Source: Ulota crispa (lineage: Eukaryota; Streptophyta; Bryopsida; Orthotrichales; Orthotrichaceae). Taken from it: a stretch of DNA of 64,000 bases. Made by a program: the position numbers and the translations under genes. Positions 10,225 through 21,974 of this stretch are shown here, in pieces. The DNA is taken from assembly GCA_963920765.1 (NCBI GenBank), contig OY987246.1, positions 3,846,501 through 3,910,500 of the forward strand, given 5' to 3'. Numbering within the stretch: the stretch's first letter is position 1; each line of letters starts with the position of its first letter. The notes beneath the pieces are model-generated. The model made no database searches, was not told where the DNA came from, and saw only the letters and a list, made by a program, of their open reading frames with translations.

Positions 10225-13200
10225 ATGCTGGGACTGGCAGCGCGGAGGAGCCGCCAACAACAGTCCTCCCTGGCACGCGGTCTGTTAGCTCACAGCGGTG
10301 CAGCGCCACGGGTGGTGGTGTCGAAATGTTTGGAGGAGGTTGCGGAGTCGAGTCGAAATTGGACAAGCCTTGCAAGCTTCTACGAGGTGGTGAAGGCGAG
10401 AGGCGCAGCAGATAATGGAGTTCGCGAGTTTCTTTCTGCTGTGAGATGTGGTGGCCGGCGAGCAATCTCAAGCTCTCCAAAGGTTGCTGCTGGAGTGGAG
10501 ACTGTAGCCATCCCTGCTGGCCCAGCTACAAAGCTCAACTTTGTGTCATGGTACTTACGGAAGCTGGATGAGCGGCCGCTTTTGACCAAGAGTTTAACAG
10601 CTGGAACCATTTACACCGGGTCTGATCTTTGTTCTCAGGTTTGAGATCTCATCCTTTTCAATACCGTTCAATCAAGGGAATTGATATATGCACACCGGGG
10701 GCTTGATATTTGCACACCCCCCTTGGGGTAAATTTTAGATTTCTACCATCATAAAGCTGAATTTGAGAATTTTGAATTTAGATTTGGACTTAGAGACCAT
10801 GATTAAGTCTAAAACCATAAAAAAAGTTGCAATTCAACAACACCCAATGAAAAAGTTTAGCTAGGGGAAAAGTGTTACTTTTACTTTTGTTTGTAAAAAA
10901 AAGATAAGCTTTTTCATTGGATGTTGTTGAATTGCAACTTTTTTTATGGTTCTAGACTTAATCATGGTCTCTAAGTCCAAATCTGAATTCAAAATTCTCA
11001 AATTCAGCTTTATGATGGTAGAAATCTAAAATTTACCCCAAGGGGGGTGTGCAAATATCAAGCCCCCGGTGTGCATATATCAATTCCCTTAATCAAATGT
11101 ACGGAATTCAAAACTGAATAGTGACGTTAATGTTGCATTGTTTCAACTCTCTCTGATATCACATTTTGGCGTATTGTGAGAAGGGTAAATTTCATGGATA
11201 CCCCTGAAGTTTGCAATATTTACATACATACCCTTGCTTTTTCAGAAATTTCACAAATGCCCTTGGACCATCATTTTTAGGAATTTTTTTATGTTGTGCT
11301 TTGTACTTCCTTCATGACCAATGTTGAAGAAGGGAATGTAATGAAACAAAAGAGAAGCAACGTGCGTACAAAGGATGAAGGGAAATGGCATGCACAACAA
11401 AACAAACGCCTGAAAATTTTGGTCCAAGGGTATTTGTGAAATTTCTGAAAAAGCAAGGGTATGTATGTATATATTGCAAACTTCAGGGGTATCCATGAAA
11501 TTTACCCTTCTCACGAAACGCCAGAATGTGATATCAGAGAGAGTTGAAACAAGGCAACAGTGACATCACTATGCAGTTTTAAACTCCGCACATTTGATTG
11601 AAGGGAAAATTTCATGGGTACCCCTGAAGTTTGCAATAATTTCATAGATTCCTCTGCTTTTCCAGAAATATCAAAAATGCCCTTGGACCAGAAAATTTAG
11701 GCGTTTGTTTAGTTATGCATGTCACTTCCTTCTCCCTATGTGCATACACTTTTTCTTTTCAGTTATGCTTGCGCGCAAAGGAAGAAGGGAATTGGCATGC
11801 ATAACAAAACAAACACCTAATTTTTTTTGGTCCAAGGGTATTTGTGATATTTCTGAATAAGTAGGGGTATCTATGAAAATATTGCAAAATTCAGAGGCAT
11901 CCATGAAATTTTCCCTTCAATCAAATGTGCGGAGTTTAAAACTACATAGTGATGTCGCTGTTGCATTGTTTCAATACTCTCTAATATCACATTCTGGCGT
12001 ATTGTGAGAAGGGTAAATTTCATGGATACCCCTGAAGTTTGTCATATTTGTATAGATACCTCTGGTTTTTCAGAAATTTCACAAATACCCTTGGACCAAA
12101 TTTTCAGGCGTTTGTTTTGTTGTGCATGCCACCTCCCTTCCTCCTTTGTGTGCACGTTACTTCTCTTTTGTTTCATTACGTTCCCTTCTTCAACATTGTT
12201 CATGAAGAAAGTACAAGCACAACAAATAAATGCCTAAAAATGATGGTCCAAGGGTATTTGTGCAATTTCTGAAAAACTAGGGGTATGTATGTAAATATTA
12301 CAAACTTCAGGGGTATCCATGGAATTTCCCCTTGTGAGAATGTGTGCCGGGCTGCACACAACGTTCTTACATCATGCTCTGAAGACATCAATTAGGGTTT
12401 GGAATGTCGAGTCTGTGATACAAAAGAGGTCCTAGTATAACTTGTTACACTTAGTTGGTTTTGTTTTGTTAAGTCTGAGATGTGTTGGGAAATCATAGCT
12501 GAATCCTTTCTGACGTGGACTTTGATCAGGGCCTGTCTGCTTATACTGCAAGCGAAGAGGAGCCAGTAGCGTGGGATTCATTTCGGAGTGCGAGAATGCT
12601 TGCTGTGGGCTTGTTCATGTCAGGACCTTTGTTGCACCTTTGGTTTGGTACAGTTGGCAAGCTTATTCCTGGTCGCGACATACGTAGTACGCTGACAAAG
12701 CTTGTACTGGGACAAATCTTTTTTGGTCCTCCTTTCTGTGCTGCCTTTTTTGCCATAAACGCCTATGCCCAAGGTAATCAAAAACTTCCTTGAAAGTCAT
12801 CATCACCATTTCTTTTGTTTCAGGACTTACTAGCTTGAAATTTGAGAGTACTCTTTTCTCGTCCTTTCGGAGGGTACTCTCTTTGTGTACAAAATCTCTG
12901 CCATTTGCTTGAAACATGTCATTTGTGAAAAACATCAACGTTGGTTATGTACATGGTGACTTTTACTACTTCAAATAGAACACGATTGTCTTATGCTTCA
13001 TGAGCTTATTTGTGATACTGTGTCTCATGAGTTGCATGGTAGTTTAACACCCAATAAATATGGGTTTTGTACTGTCACTTTCAGGAGAAAGAGGTGATCA
13101 GATAACTACAAGATTGGGGCGAGATTTGATACCTACGATAAAGAATGGCCTTATGTATTGGCCTGCGTGTGATTTTGTCACATATCGCTACGTTCCTATT

Positions 13201-13636
13201 CCTCTTCAGGTTTGTCTTCGTCCGGCTCACCTTTTGCATCGAAGTTGGTGGTCCTTGAGATTGACAAAGGTCTTTCTGTTGGAGTTGTTTCTTGTGTTCT
13301 TGACAATCTGCATTACAATTCCTACTTTGTCAATCTTTAGAGAACACTCATGTCATGTAATTTCTGATTTTTTTGTTGTTGATATTTTTTTATTTTTTTG
13401 GATTTTGTGTTAATTTGAAACTTTATAGCTCTGTTGTTTAGCATCAGGATAAAGGCTTTTCTAAACTTTGGTATGCTTGTGAATTCTGATTATTAGTCTG
13501 TGCTTGTGTGCAGCCACTCGTAAGCAACTCGTTCTCCTTCTTGTGGACCACCTACTTGACTTTTATGGCAGGTAAGAAGGCTGCGGTGTCACCATTGCCT
13601 AGCAATTCCGAAACTGATTCCAAGGAGTCTCCATGA
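10225..13636 (+). CDS. Mpv17/PMP22 family membrane protein
   Basis: Four exons: 10225-10638, 12530-12773, 13085-13209, 13514-13636, all GT-AG with consistent phases, giving 301 aa. The first roughly 100 residues are Arg/Ser/Ala-rich (MLGLAARRSRQQQSSLARGL) and look like a mitochondrial or plastid presequence. The family domain begins at FVSWYLRKLDERPLLTKSL and continues with WDSFRSARMLAVGLFMSGP, a GLMYWPACDFVTYRYVP block and the family-typical PLVSNSFSFLWTTYLTFMA near the C-terminus, with about four hydrophobic segments. Mpv17 proteins sit in inner mitochondrial, plastid or peroxisomal membranes and act as channels or in membrane homeostasis; the substrate is not established. The start ATG is supported by the conserved copy at 2480. 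Intron 1 (1.9 kb) is full of transposons. The tail after the domain is short and Ser/Pro-rich. Confidence 0.92.
10674..11090. mobile_element. foldback MITE, MULE-like, in Mpv17 intron 1
   Basis: About 417 bp, nearly all of it two long inverted arms around a loop at about 10860-10910. The ends are GGGAATTGATATATGCACAC and its complement. The left flank is TTCAATCAA and the right flank TT-AATCAA, which reads as a 9-bp target duplication with one base lost. An uninterrupted TTCAATCAAATGTGCGG at 11917 acts as an empty site. A related copy is at 42161-42573. It has no coding capacity. Confidence 0.85.
11091..12010. repeat. alternating inverted array: arm, MITE, inverted arm, MITE, arm
   Basis: A 92-95 bp host-like segment (from TTCAATCAAATGTGCGG to TTGTGAGAA) occurs at 11091-11182 (+), 11508-11602 (-) and 11916-12010 (+). 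Between the copies are two MITEs of one family: 11183-11507 and 11603-11915. Both have ends like GGGTAAATTTCATGGATACC and an inner CCCTTGGACC. Each MITE is thus flanked by inverted, not direct, copies of its surroundings, so each MITE with its arms forms a palindrome of about 510 bp. Confidence 0.85.
12011..12331. mobile_element. MULE-like MITE with perfect 9-bp target duplication
   Basis: About 321 bp with terminal inverted repeats (GGGTAAATTTCATGGATACC left; GGGGAAATTCCATGGATACC on the other strand right). It is flanked by TTGTGAGAA at 12002-12010 and again at 12332-12340. It is the same family as the two MITEs in the adjoining inverted array. A 9-bp duplication is the usual mark of the Mutator superfamily. 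No transposase is present. Confidence 0.9.
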
Positions 13637-14209
13637 TGGAGTTTTTTACTTTTAGTTCCAACTGGAAAGCCATACCGAATACATGCAGTTGGCTCTTTCC
13701 ACTTTGTAGGAGATTAAACAGTTGTTTAGTTCTAGATACGAAGTCGCAATTTCGATTTTTATATGGAAATAGATGAAGTAGAAAAGTAAATTGGATGCAG
13801 GTCATTCGGCAGGGTAGGCAGGTTCATGATATGGGCCAGCGTTGTGTAGTTCTTTTACTACATCTGCTTAATCAGCCTTCTTGTGTTTTTTGTATTATAG
13901 CGTGGTTACTAAATTTTGTGTTGATTTAGTTTTAATCGTGACAATTCTTGCTCAAGGCACTAAATTGTTGAGATTGATTCAAATTCTAGTATATTCGTAC
14001 TTCAAGTTGTTTTGAGTGCATTAGTGTTTCCTATTTTCAAAGCCAACAACTTCTTTTAGAAGGAAGTCTTGTGATCTTTCTGTTTTATCTTTTGAGTCTG
14101 AGGTTCCACTGTCAGAATAATTTATTTTTGTCTCCTACTAATTTCCTAGTAACTAAGAACCTTTTTTGTGGTCATTTTCTATTCTGAGCAAAGAAAAACC
14201 CTCGGCTGT
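13637..14209. other. Mpv17 3' region and intergenic DNA
   Basis: Follows the Mpv17 stop codon; probably 3' UTR then spacer. No clear polyadenylation signal could be fixed and no other gene is seen. Confidence 0.4.
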
Positions 14210-16018
14210 TTAACCCAAAAGGACCAACTATCCCCTCACGGGACAAATGGACCTTGGGCATGTACCTATGACTAAACCAATTTTTATAAAATTTTTAATC
14301 TTTCACAGGTGGTGGGGAATTCAAAGATGTACTATGGCCTCCAAGCTAGTTTCGTTCACCTTCGTTTACCCTTCAAAAAATTTGGTATTTTATAAAATAA
14401 AATTAGCATTTTAGAATCTTGCACCACTATCTTTTAATTCTTACTCAATCCCAATTAAGCATACCAAATTATGAGTTTCAAAAAATCAAAATCCTATTTT
14501 TGGTGAATTGTTTTACACAATATTTTCATGATTTTACATGATAAATGATTAAAAAAATTTGGTAATGAATTTTTGAGATTCAATTGCATAGATGCATAGG
14601 AAACATCCACACACACATCTTTTCTTCTAACAAGCATCTCCAAAAAAAATTATAATTCCTTCTATGTAGATTTTAACATTGGAGTGGTCATGATCAAATT
14701 TTGTAGATTAGATATTTCTCCATGGTGATCATATTTTTTTGTTTGACTTATACAATATACCTAGGTTTGAATCTTTGAGCGTAACGATATGGTTATTTTG
14801 CCAAAAACTAGTTAAAAAAACATAAATCTTTATTTTAAAAATTTGATCATGATCACTCTAATGTTAAAATCTACATAGAAGGAATTATAATTTTTTTTGG
14901 AGATGCTTGTTAGAAGAAAAGATGTGTGTGTGGATGTTTCCTATGCATCTATGCAATTGAATCTCAAAAATTCATTACCAAATTTTTTCAATCATTAATC
15001 ATGTAAAATCATAAATATTGTGTAAAACAATTCACCAAAAATAGGATTTTGATTGTTTGAAATTCAAAATTTGGTATGCTTGATTGGGATTGAGTAAGAA
15101 TTAAAAGAAAATGGTACAAGATTCTAAAATATTTATTTTATTTTATAAAATACCAATTTTTTTGAAGGGTAAAAGAAAGTGAACGAAGCTATCTTGGAGG
15201 CCATAGTACATGCACATCTAGCTTTTTCTTCAATCTAACATTTATTGAAGAAGTTATGCATGAAATTCTGAAAAACGGGTGAGGGTGGGCAATTTGGGCA
15301 GCCCTAAAAACTTATTTAACAATTGCATTTAAAAAAAATAAAAATCTGAAATTAGTTCTTTAGATTTTTATACAAGTGAGAAACTTTGAATCATTTGATT
15401 TTGATTGATGAGTGAGAAGTTTTAGTTTGTGGGTAGATATGGGACTCCTAAACCTCCATTCCTTTTGCCCCTTGTAAAATTTGAAATTATACTATTCTTT
15501 TTTACTTTTTTCTTTCCAAGTTGTAGTAGACTTAAATTCCTTGGTTTTCACCATTTTGATTAAAGTAATTCATATTTCTCAATTTTACAACAATCATCCT
15601 ACTTTGCCTAATGTATCTGCAAATTTCATGGCCTTATGGCATTACAAGATTTTACAAAGTATGATTCTCACCTCCAATTCATTTGAAAATTCTCCCACGC
15701 TTACCTAACTTGATCTTATACATGAAAAAAATAATCCTCAACTTTGCGTACAGCAATTTTTTTTATATAGGACAGAGGTCAAAGGCTTCTAAAATTTTTG
15801 GGCAATAGGGAAAAAAAAAATTTGTCATTTCACATGTCAATATCTCACTCCTCTACATCTAAAATGAGCTAATTTTTTTCCCAAAAGTACCTCCCATAGT
15901 CTAGGGCAAAATCCTATAGTTGGATTTTCAAAAAAAAAACTTTTTTCCTACTTTTATACTCATTCCCTCAAAAGTGGCAGTTTTCACAGAAAAAAAGGCT
16001 TGATCCTTTAGGGGTTAA
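14210..16018. mobile_element. TTAA-flanked element, interrupted by a foldback element
   Basis: Starts with TTAA and CCCAAAAGGACCAACTATCC. The sequence outside the nested element (to about 15450) matches the left arm of the 57971-58673 element, including ACATTTATTGAAGAAGTT. A candidate right end is GATCCTTTAGGGGTTAA at 16002-16018. The matching right arm itself is not recognisable, so the right border is tentative. Confidence 0.5.
14332..15206. mobile_element. long foldback element with TA flanks
   Basis: About 875 bp. It starts CTATGGCCTCCAAGCTAG and ends in the complement (GGAGGCCATAG), with arms of about 350-400 bp that match almost base for base, for example CACACACATCTTTTCTTCTA at 14611 and its complement near 14910. 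TA flanks both ends. The related element at 57971 lacks this insert (TTCAAAAACCTATGTGGGCA), which serves as an approximate empty site. No coding capacity was seen. Confidence 0.8.
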
Positions 16019-16779
16019 ATCAAAAAATTTGTAGGCATCCTAAATAGGTAAGTTTTTTATTAATGCGTTTTTAATTCTAGAAGATGATCACAATGGTTAA
16101 AGCCTTGCCTACATAACATTATTTCAATAAATTGATCATTATCTTTTTCTCCTCATTATTGGCCTTTCAATGATATACAAACTGTAGAAACAACATGTTT
16201 CTGTTGAATAATAAATTTGTTTTTAAATTATTCTCTTAATTCTATTTATGATAAATTTTGTGCTTTGATTTCGAAGGCTACAAGTTGGCTTTATTTTCCA
16301 TGGTATAATATTATAAGTATTCTAATTAATGGAAATAAAGTATGATCAGGTATGAAGTTGTGTAACCCTAGTTTTCTGAGTTATTAAGGGCAAAATGATT
16401 ACTTGGGCAAAACGTTGGGTTTATTTGGAGCCAAAATTATCAAAAAGTGCTACTATGTAAGCAAAATGCAATGAGGATGCAAGACTTGGAAAGTAGTGCA
16501 AAGTGCCAAGTCCCAACTCTTGACTTTATAGCATTCAAAATTCTCAAATTTTAGTGGGACACATAGTAGGACATGGTGTGCAATGACCCTTGTGGTTTTA
16601 ACATTGTGTAAAGAAAATCACACAATATGACATGCAAGAATAAAAATCTTATACATATGCATGATTCTTGTTAGTACCTTGTTTTCTCATTTTTTTATTT
16701 TACATTTGTGTTTTTGCAATATCAAAAATGTCCCTAATTTAACACTATAAAACAACAATAACCAACTTGCTAATCCAAT
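16019..16779. other. AT-rich spacer between Mpv17 and ASH2-like gene
   Basis: No gene or repeat recognised. It lies downstream of both flanking genes, which converge here, so it should hold both 3' UTRs. Confidence 0.4.
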
Positions 16780-19595
16780 TCACTTTGTTTGTTCATCGGA
16801 GCTTTCTACAAGATCATTGACAAGCAAGGGAACTCTAGAAACCTTCTTCCCAATAGTTTCACAATCTTTTCCAATAACCTTTTTTTGTTGCAAAACATTA
16901 CAAATGCAAGGTTTTGTGGTTATTATGGGGCATGGAAATAGGCCAATTGTATTTCTACCTCTTCCTCCAAAAAATCCTTTTTTTCCATACACTCTAATCC
17001 GTTTTCCTTTATCTTGTTCTTCAAGTATTTGTTTAGTTCGAGATGCACTTTCATTTCCGCTAAGAAATTCACTAGAACCACGCTTAGCCGTCATTCGTTG
17101 CAAGCCATTGGATTTGGTTCTACGTACCCATTTCTTCGTAGTGTTTATAGAATCGGTTGTTGTTGAAGATGGTTCTATTGGAGCTAATGAAAAAATTTGG
17201 GGGTTTTTTGGAGGTAAGGCTTTTGACATGGGTTGGGGGTTTGGATGACCATTCCAATCTTTGGGTGGAAACAAATAATTGGGTCCAAAATTAAATTGGA
17301 CTGAGCATTTCTTTTCTGGGGACGGAAGTGTGTACATGGAAGCAGCAGGAAAATATTCTCCACCTAAAATGTCCTTAAATGCAATGCCTTGCCATACACC
17401 ATTCTTGAAAAACAAGATCTCACTCCCTATTTTCAAATCAAAATTCCTTTTTATATTAAAAATTTCTATATATTTTGGGTTTTGGTTATCAAAAAAATTG
17501 TTATCTTTAATGAAACACAAACAATATTTGAGTAAATTAGTGTAAATTAATTAAATTATATTGAAGGGTACTACTACTGCCATCACAATTTTTGCTATTG
17601 CCACATCAACCAACACCTCAACCAACAGTTTTGCTAAATGCCATCACATGCTACACGCCCTTTATTTTTACCACCACAGCATGTTCTTACCACAATGCAC
17701 TTTTATCAACCACTAGTGCACTCTATATAATGTTCACTAAAGGCAATTGCAATAGGTGTTGGAGTGTTTTATCACAATCATGTAACTTGGAAACAAGCTT
17801 GCCTTTTAAACATAAGCAGTGCAAGCATCATAGCTTTCAAAGGCACTAACAATATCAACCTTCATGAGAAAAATACATTAAGCAAAAAGTGGCAAAGACA
17901 GCAATGGGCATGCATTGTGTGGTGGCATTAACATAAACTATTGATTGGGGTGCATTTATCAAAAATTCTAGTGACAATAACAATTACCCATATTGAATGA
18001 ACAAACACAAAATGTGTCTTCAACTTTTAAATGTAAGTAAATGCATGGTAAAATAAATGTTTTTTTTTTAAAATACCCGGGATGCGTTTTGGAAGACAAT
18101 CTTTTTTTTCTAATGGTATAGAAAGTGAGCTTTTGCTTGCTTTGTATACATAAAGATCATAATTTGGAGCATATTTGGCACCGTTTGGTAAATTTATGTA
18201 AAATCCAATAACATCACCTTCAAAATAAGCTTTTCCATATGGCTCTCGAATAGCTTTGTGCACTTTGCTTCCATCAACATCTCTATTGTGAAAAGAAAAA
18301 AAATCCATCAATTTTTGCTAAACCCTAAAAAAATTAAAATGGGGATTTTTTTTTTTTAATTTGTAAAAGATGTGCTTACCTATATGCATAGCTGTTGCTA
18401 TCAAATCCAACTGGAGCTTGTAAATCACCTTTCCAAGTACTCCATCCAAGACGAGTGTGCCCTGTTTTTCCTAAAGCTTTTATAATAATTTCATAATACC
18501 AAGCACCTTCCATCACACCACAAGTGGCTCGTACCATACGGTAGCCTTTTTCACTACTTGCTTGTAATTTGTCCATTGATAATTCTACTTTTTCAGCCTT
18601 TTGATCCTACTTTCAAAAATATTTAAACAATCAAAACATCATATTAAAAGCACATATCAACAAAATTCATGAAAAGAAAAATAGAGTTCAAAATGATTAG
18701 AAAATAATCAAACAATGAATAAACATGATCAAAAAATGACCAAACAATGACCAACAATGATTGGATAATGATTTAAATGAGTACTTTTGATCATTGTATA
18801 GTTGTTGTGAACACAATTTTTCTTCTAGAGTTTTATGTTCTAATGCAATTGTAAAACAAACTCAACAAGATAATATAATTTTTTTGCATGTACCTTTGAT
18901 AAGTGAATTCCATTCTTGTCTTCCAAAAAATATTGTTCATTTATATCAACTTCAAAAGTTTTGTCAACTTGATCTTCATTTGGAGTTTTCAAAGGTCTTG
19001 CTTTCTTAGTTCCTTTGCGGGTGGAGGTTTTAGTCCAAACATTTATCCTCTTTTTGGGCTTTTTTGTAACAACATTTTTATATGTATCATCTAAGATTTC
19101 ATATGACATAGATGTTTCTTTATTTGTTGGAACCTCAATGAAAAGTGCATCATTTTTTTCTACTATTTGCAATATAACATGATATAACAACAAATGTTAG
19201 CATAAAATTATCAGATAAAAAAACATGAAATTTCAATCAAATTGATTATAAGATAATTATGTTTGACAACTCATTCATTCTAACAAATGCATGTATACAT
19301 ATATGGATTGCATATATTTAAATATATGTTTCTTAGACAAAAAACACATGAAAATATTTTTATATTTCTAGATTTTTTCAAACAAAAACTTTTTTTCTTA
19401 GAATATTATATTCTCCATATAGAATAAAAAGAAAATATTGTTGTACTTGCCATTTTCATGTTCAGCACTTTCAAAGTTGGTGTTAGCAAGTGATGCATCT
19501 TCTATTTCAATCTTTTTTATTTGTGATATTTTAGGTTCATCGTCTAAGCAATATGGATCATCATCTATTGGCATATCTCCAAAATCATCCATCAT
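16780..19595 (-). CDS. ASH2R: ASH2-like (TRAUCO-type) SPRY protein of COMPASS H3K4 methyltransferase
   Basis: Five exons, read from high to low coordinates: 19595-19451, 19162-18894, 18606-18380, 18282-18077, 17426-16780, giving 497 aa. The N-terminus is acidic ([20 protein letters not shown]), then a basic linker ([20 protein letters not shown]). The SPRY domain covers about residues 159-340: [65 protein letters not shown] and [14 protein letters not shown] are close to ASH2L and Arabidopsis TRAUCO. A 155-residue basic, Ser-rich tail follows. ASH2 is a nuclear core subunit that stimulates MLL/ATX-type H3K4 methyltransferases with WDR5 and RbBP5. No PHD or winged helix is seen, as in plant homologues. 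Intron 1 seems to use a GC donor (AATG/GCAAGT). The gene is markedly more AT-rich than CWF19L2 next door. The reading frame has no breaks. Confidence 0.92.
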
Positions 19596-20710
19596 GTTGT
19601 TGATTAAAAATTACTATTACTTTAAATTTGTTGATTATTGGATGCCAAAAAAATAATTGATCAGTCAATTGGTTTTTAAGTGCAAATATAAAAATTTGCA
19701 TAAGCTGTTTTTGGTTTGAAAATTCGATTTGGCTAAAAAGTTCATTTGAATTAGAAGAAATCTTAATTACACATAAAAATTATGATAAAAAACCGTAGCT
19801 TTATCGCTCTATCTACTACCAAATCTCAACTTTTTCTACTCTCGATATATCATAAGATTTCAAAAAAAGACCATAAATGGAGGACTATTGAAAATGACAA
19901 TATTGATGCATAAAACAAGCATGTGTTATTATTGATCACAATTGTTGAACCTTCTACAACAAAATTATTTTTTCATAATCTCAACAAACACAATTTTAAA
20001 TTTCAGGTTTTTTCTTTTTTTATTATTCGTTATGATCTGCTAAATAAAAGGCAACTAAGGACTTACAAAATCAAATAGCATTCTACAAGGAGAGATATAG
20101 ACTCAAGAATTTTTTATAATACTTCAAAAGATAGGTTGGAAATTATTAAAAGAAATCAAACAAACTTTTTCAGTTGGAGTTGTAAATATAAAAACAACAC
20201 GAAGTATGCATTTGTTGCATTGCGCATACACCGTCTTCAAAATTCAAGATTAATAGGCATATGATCAATTCAAACCTCTCTCATTGCAATTTCCTTATAA
20301 ATAAATGCCCAATTTTTTTCAATTATGCAACCTTCATTGAGCAACTTCCACAAGCAAACTTGTGAACCCATCTCAAAACACATTTGCAAGCTCAATGTCC
20401 TTCAAAGGCAATCCCAATACCCAATCAGAGAGAGTTGATTGTGTACAAAACGTGAAGTTCTTGCAATATCTTAAGGCTTCAATGTTAATTGTATAGTCTT
20501 CAAAATATTGAATTTCTTGGATTTTTTCAAAACTAAACAAACTTGCTTTTGTATAGAAAAAGTGAGACTTTCATTGGATTATCAACTTGTTGAAATCGTC
20601 TCATAAGAACAAATACAGTAATTGGCCAATTTCTTATCGAAACCGCCGAAATGAAAATTGCAGTTGAGCCTTGCTGTTATCTCTCTTTACCAATTTTTCC
20701 ACATTTTTCC
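19596..20710. other. spacer between divergent ASH2-like and CWF19L2 genes
   Basis: AT-rich on the ASH2 side. From about 20545 it matches the inverted copy at 4632-4800. It should hold the promoters of both divergent genes. No conserved motif was pinned down. Confidence 0.4.
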
Positions 20711-20850
20711 TGGAGAACGCCAGAGAACGTAAAGGGATGATTGAGAACGCCAGAGAACGTCGAGGCATGATTGAGAACATCGAGGAATGGTTGAGAACGC
20801 CAGAGAACGTCTAGGGTTGCTTGAGAACGCCGGGAACGCCAGTGACGTCA
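20711..20850 (+). repeat. 30-bp minisatellite in the CWF19L2 promoter
   Basis: About five imperfect units of GAGAACGCCAGAGAACGT plus a variable spacer such as CGAGGCATGATT; the third unit is shortened. The duplicated promoter (about 4240-4300) holds only one to two units (rich in GTTCTCTGGCGTTCTC), so copy number has changed since the duplication. Confidence 0.85.
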
Positions 20851-21974
20851 TTCCTAATCGGATGAAAGCTTCTGCGATGATATCTGACCTCAATGGATGA
20901 CTTTTCGCCGTCTATTCATCATGCTGGCTCGGCACTTCGGTGATCGTCGTTTGCGAGCCAGCCGGAAGCGCGGGGATTCGCAATCTTCGCTTCCAAGTCG
21001 CTCAATTGCCTTCGACAGTTCGATTTCTCTCGGCGGAGATCTTGCGTACGGATCCGAGACCTCCACGAGCTTCTTTCTGACGTTTTTGCGGAGCAATTTG
21101 AGGGATTCGGAGTCGTAAACGGCAGACGACGCGATAACTGAGGTTGGCGATCGATCGAACGAGAAGAATGTGCTGAGCTCGAGATTGAGGTACGCTTCTG
21201 TGGCAGAGATGGATGAGGTGTTTCGTGTGCGAGCCGTGGGATGCCTTGGATGCAATGAGAACGAGGTGTTTTCAGGACGGTAGGAGTTTTAGGGTTAGGA
21301 GCAGATTACAGTGCAAGGGATTGGCCACTCCGGAGTTGCGCAGGGCTGAGAGAAACTCCAGTTGTCCGGCTTGTCTTCCGAGTGTCGAGAGGCACAGTAA
21401 GAAGGCGGAAGTGTTGCGGCTGAGAGGAACGATTGTGGTCTGTTTAAGCTAAAAAATAGTCGTGCATAAGAAGTGTCAGATTGTTGAGGGGATACCTGTG
21501 TAGATGGCACGATCATTTGGTTGTTTTGAGCTGCAGCGATGCGTAGCACCAAGTGATGCAGAGTGTCCTGTATGATGGACTGCTTTGTAGGATATATAGG
21601 TTTAATTCGTGCTCATGCACACGCGGTTATGAAGTAATTTCTGTTACATTTTCCGGTAGTAGTCTGTCCGGTCGGGAGGAGTATGTTTGTTTGAGTCTAC
21701 CATAGTGTGTGCAGTTCAGAAATAGCTTCTTTCATAGCCTGTGATACCTCCAATCTGCTAGATAATAGCGGACTTATATCCTGTTATTCTTCTACATTTG
21801 TCATCTTTTGGTTTTCTTTGATTTTTTCTTTCTCTTCTTTGATGTTTATAGGATTACTAGGACTTGTAGAACCTTTCTTTTAAGCATCTTCGAGTCAGCA
21901 GTCATCGTAAAGCATATGTTTCTGAACACCTTTTCCTTCTTGATGCTTGTTCGCAGCGAGTTGCAGCGGGAGCC
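20851..21974 (+). promoter_or_regulatory. CWF19L2 promoter / 5' region
   Basis: GC-rich 1.1 kb upstream of the start codon. It is strongly conserved in the inverted copy at 3300-4240, although neither copy has a long shared reading frame, which suggests a promoter or UTR. No TATA box position could be defended. Confidence 0.5.

Noticed and set aside
12004-12272. Similar small peptides (MRRVNFMDTPEVC) at 11251-11514 and 12004-12237
   Set aside because: They translate the MITE terminal repeats.
17592-17849. 85-codon + strand frame in ASH2 intron 4
   Set aside because: Antisense intron sequence, no family motif.
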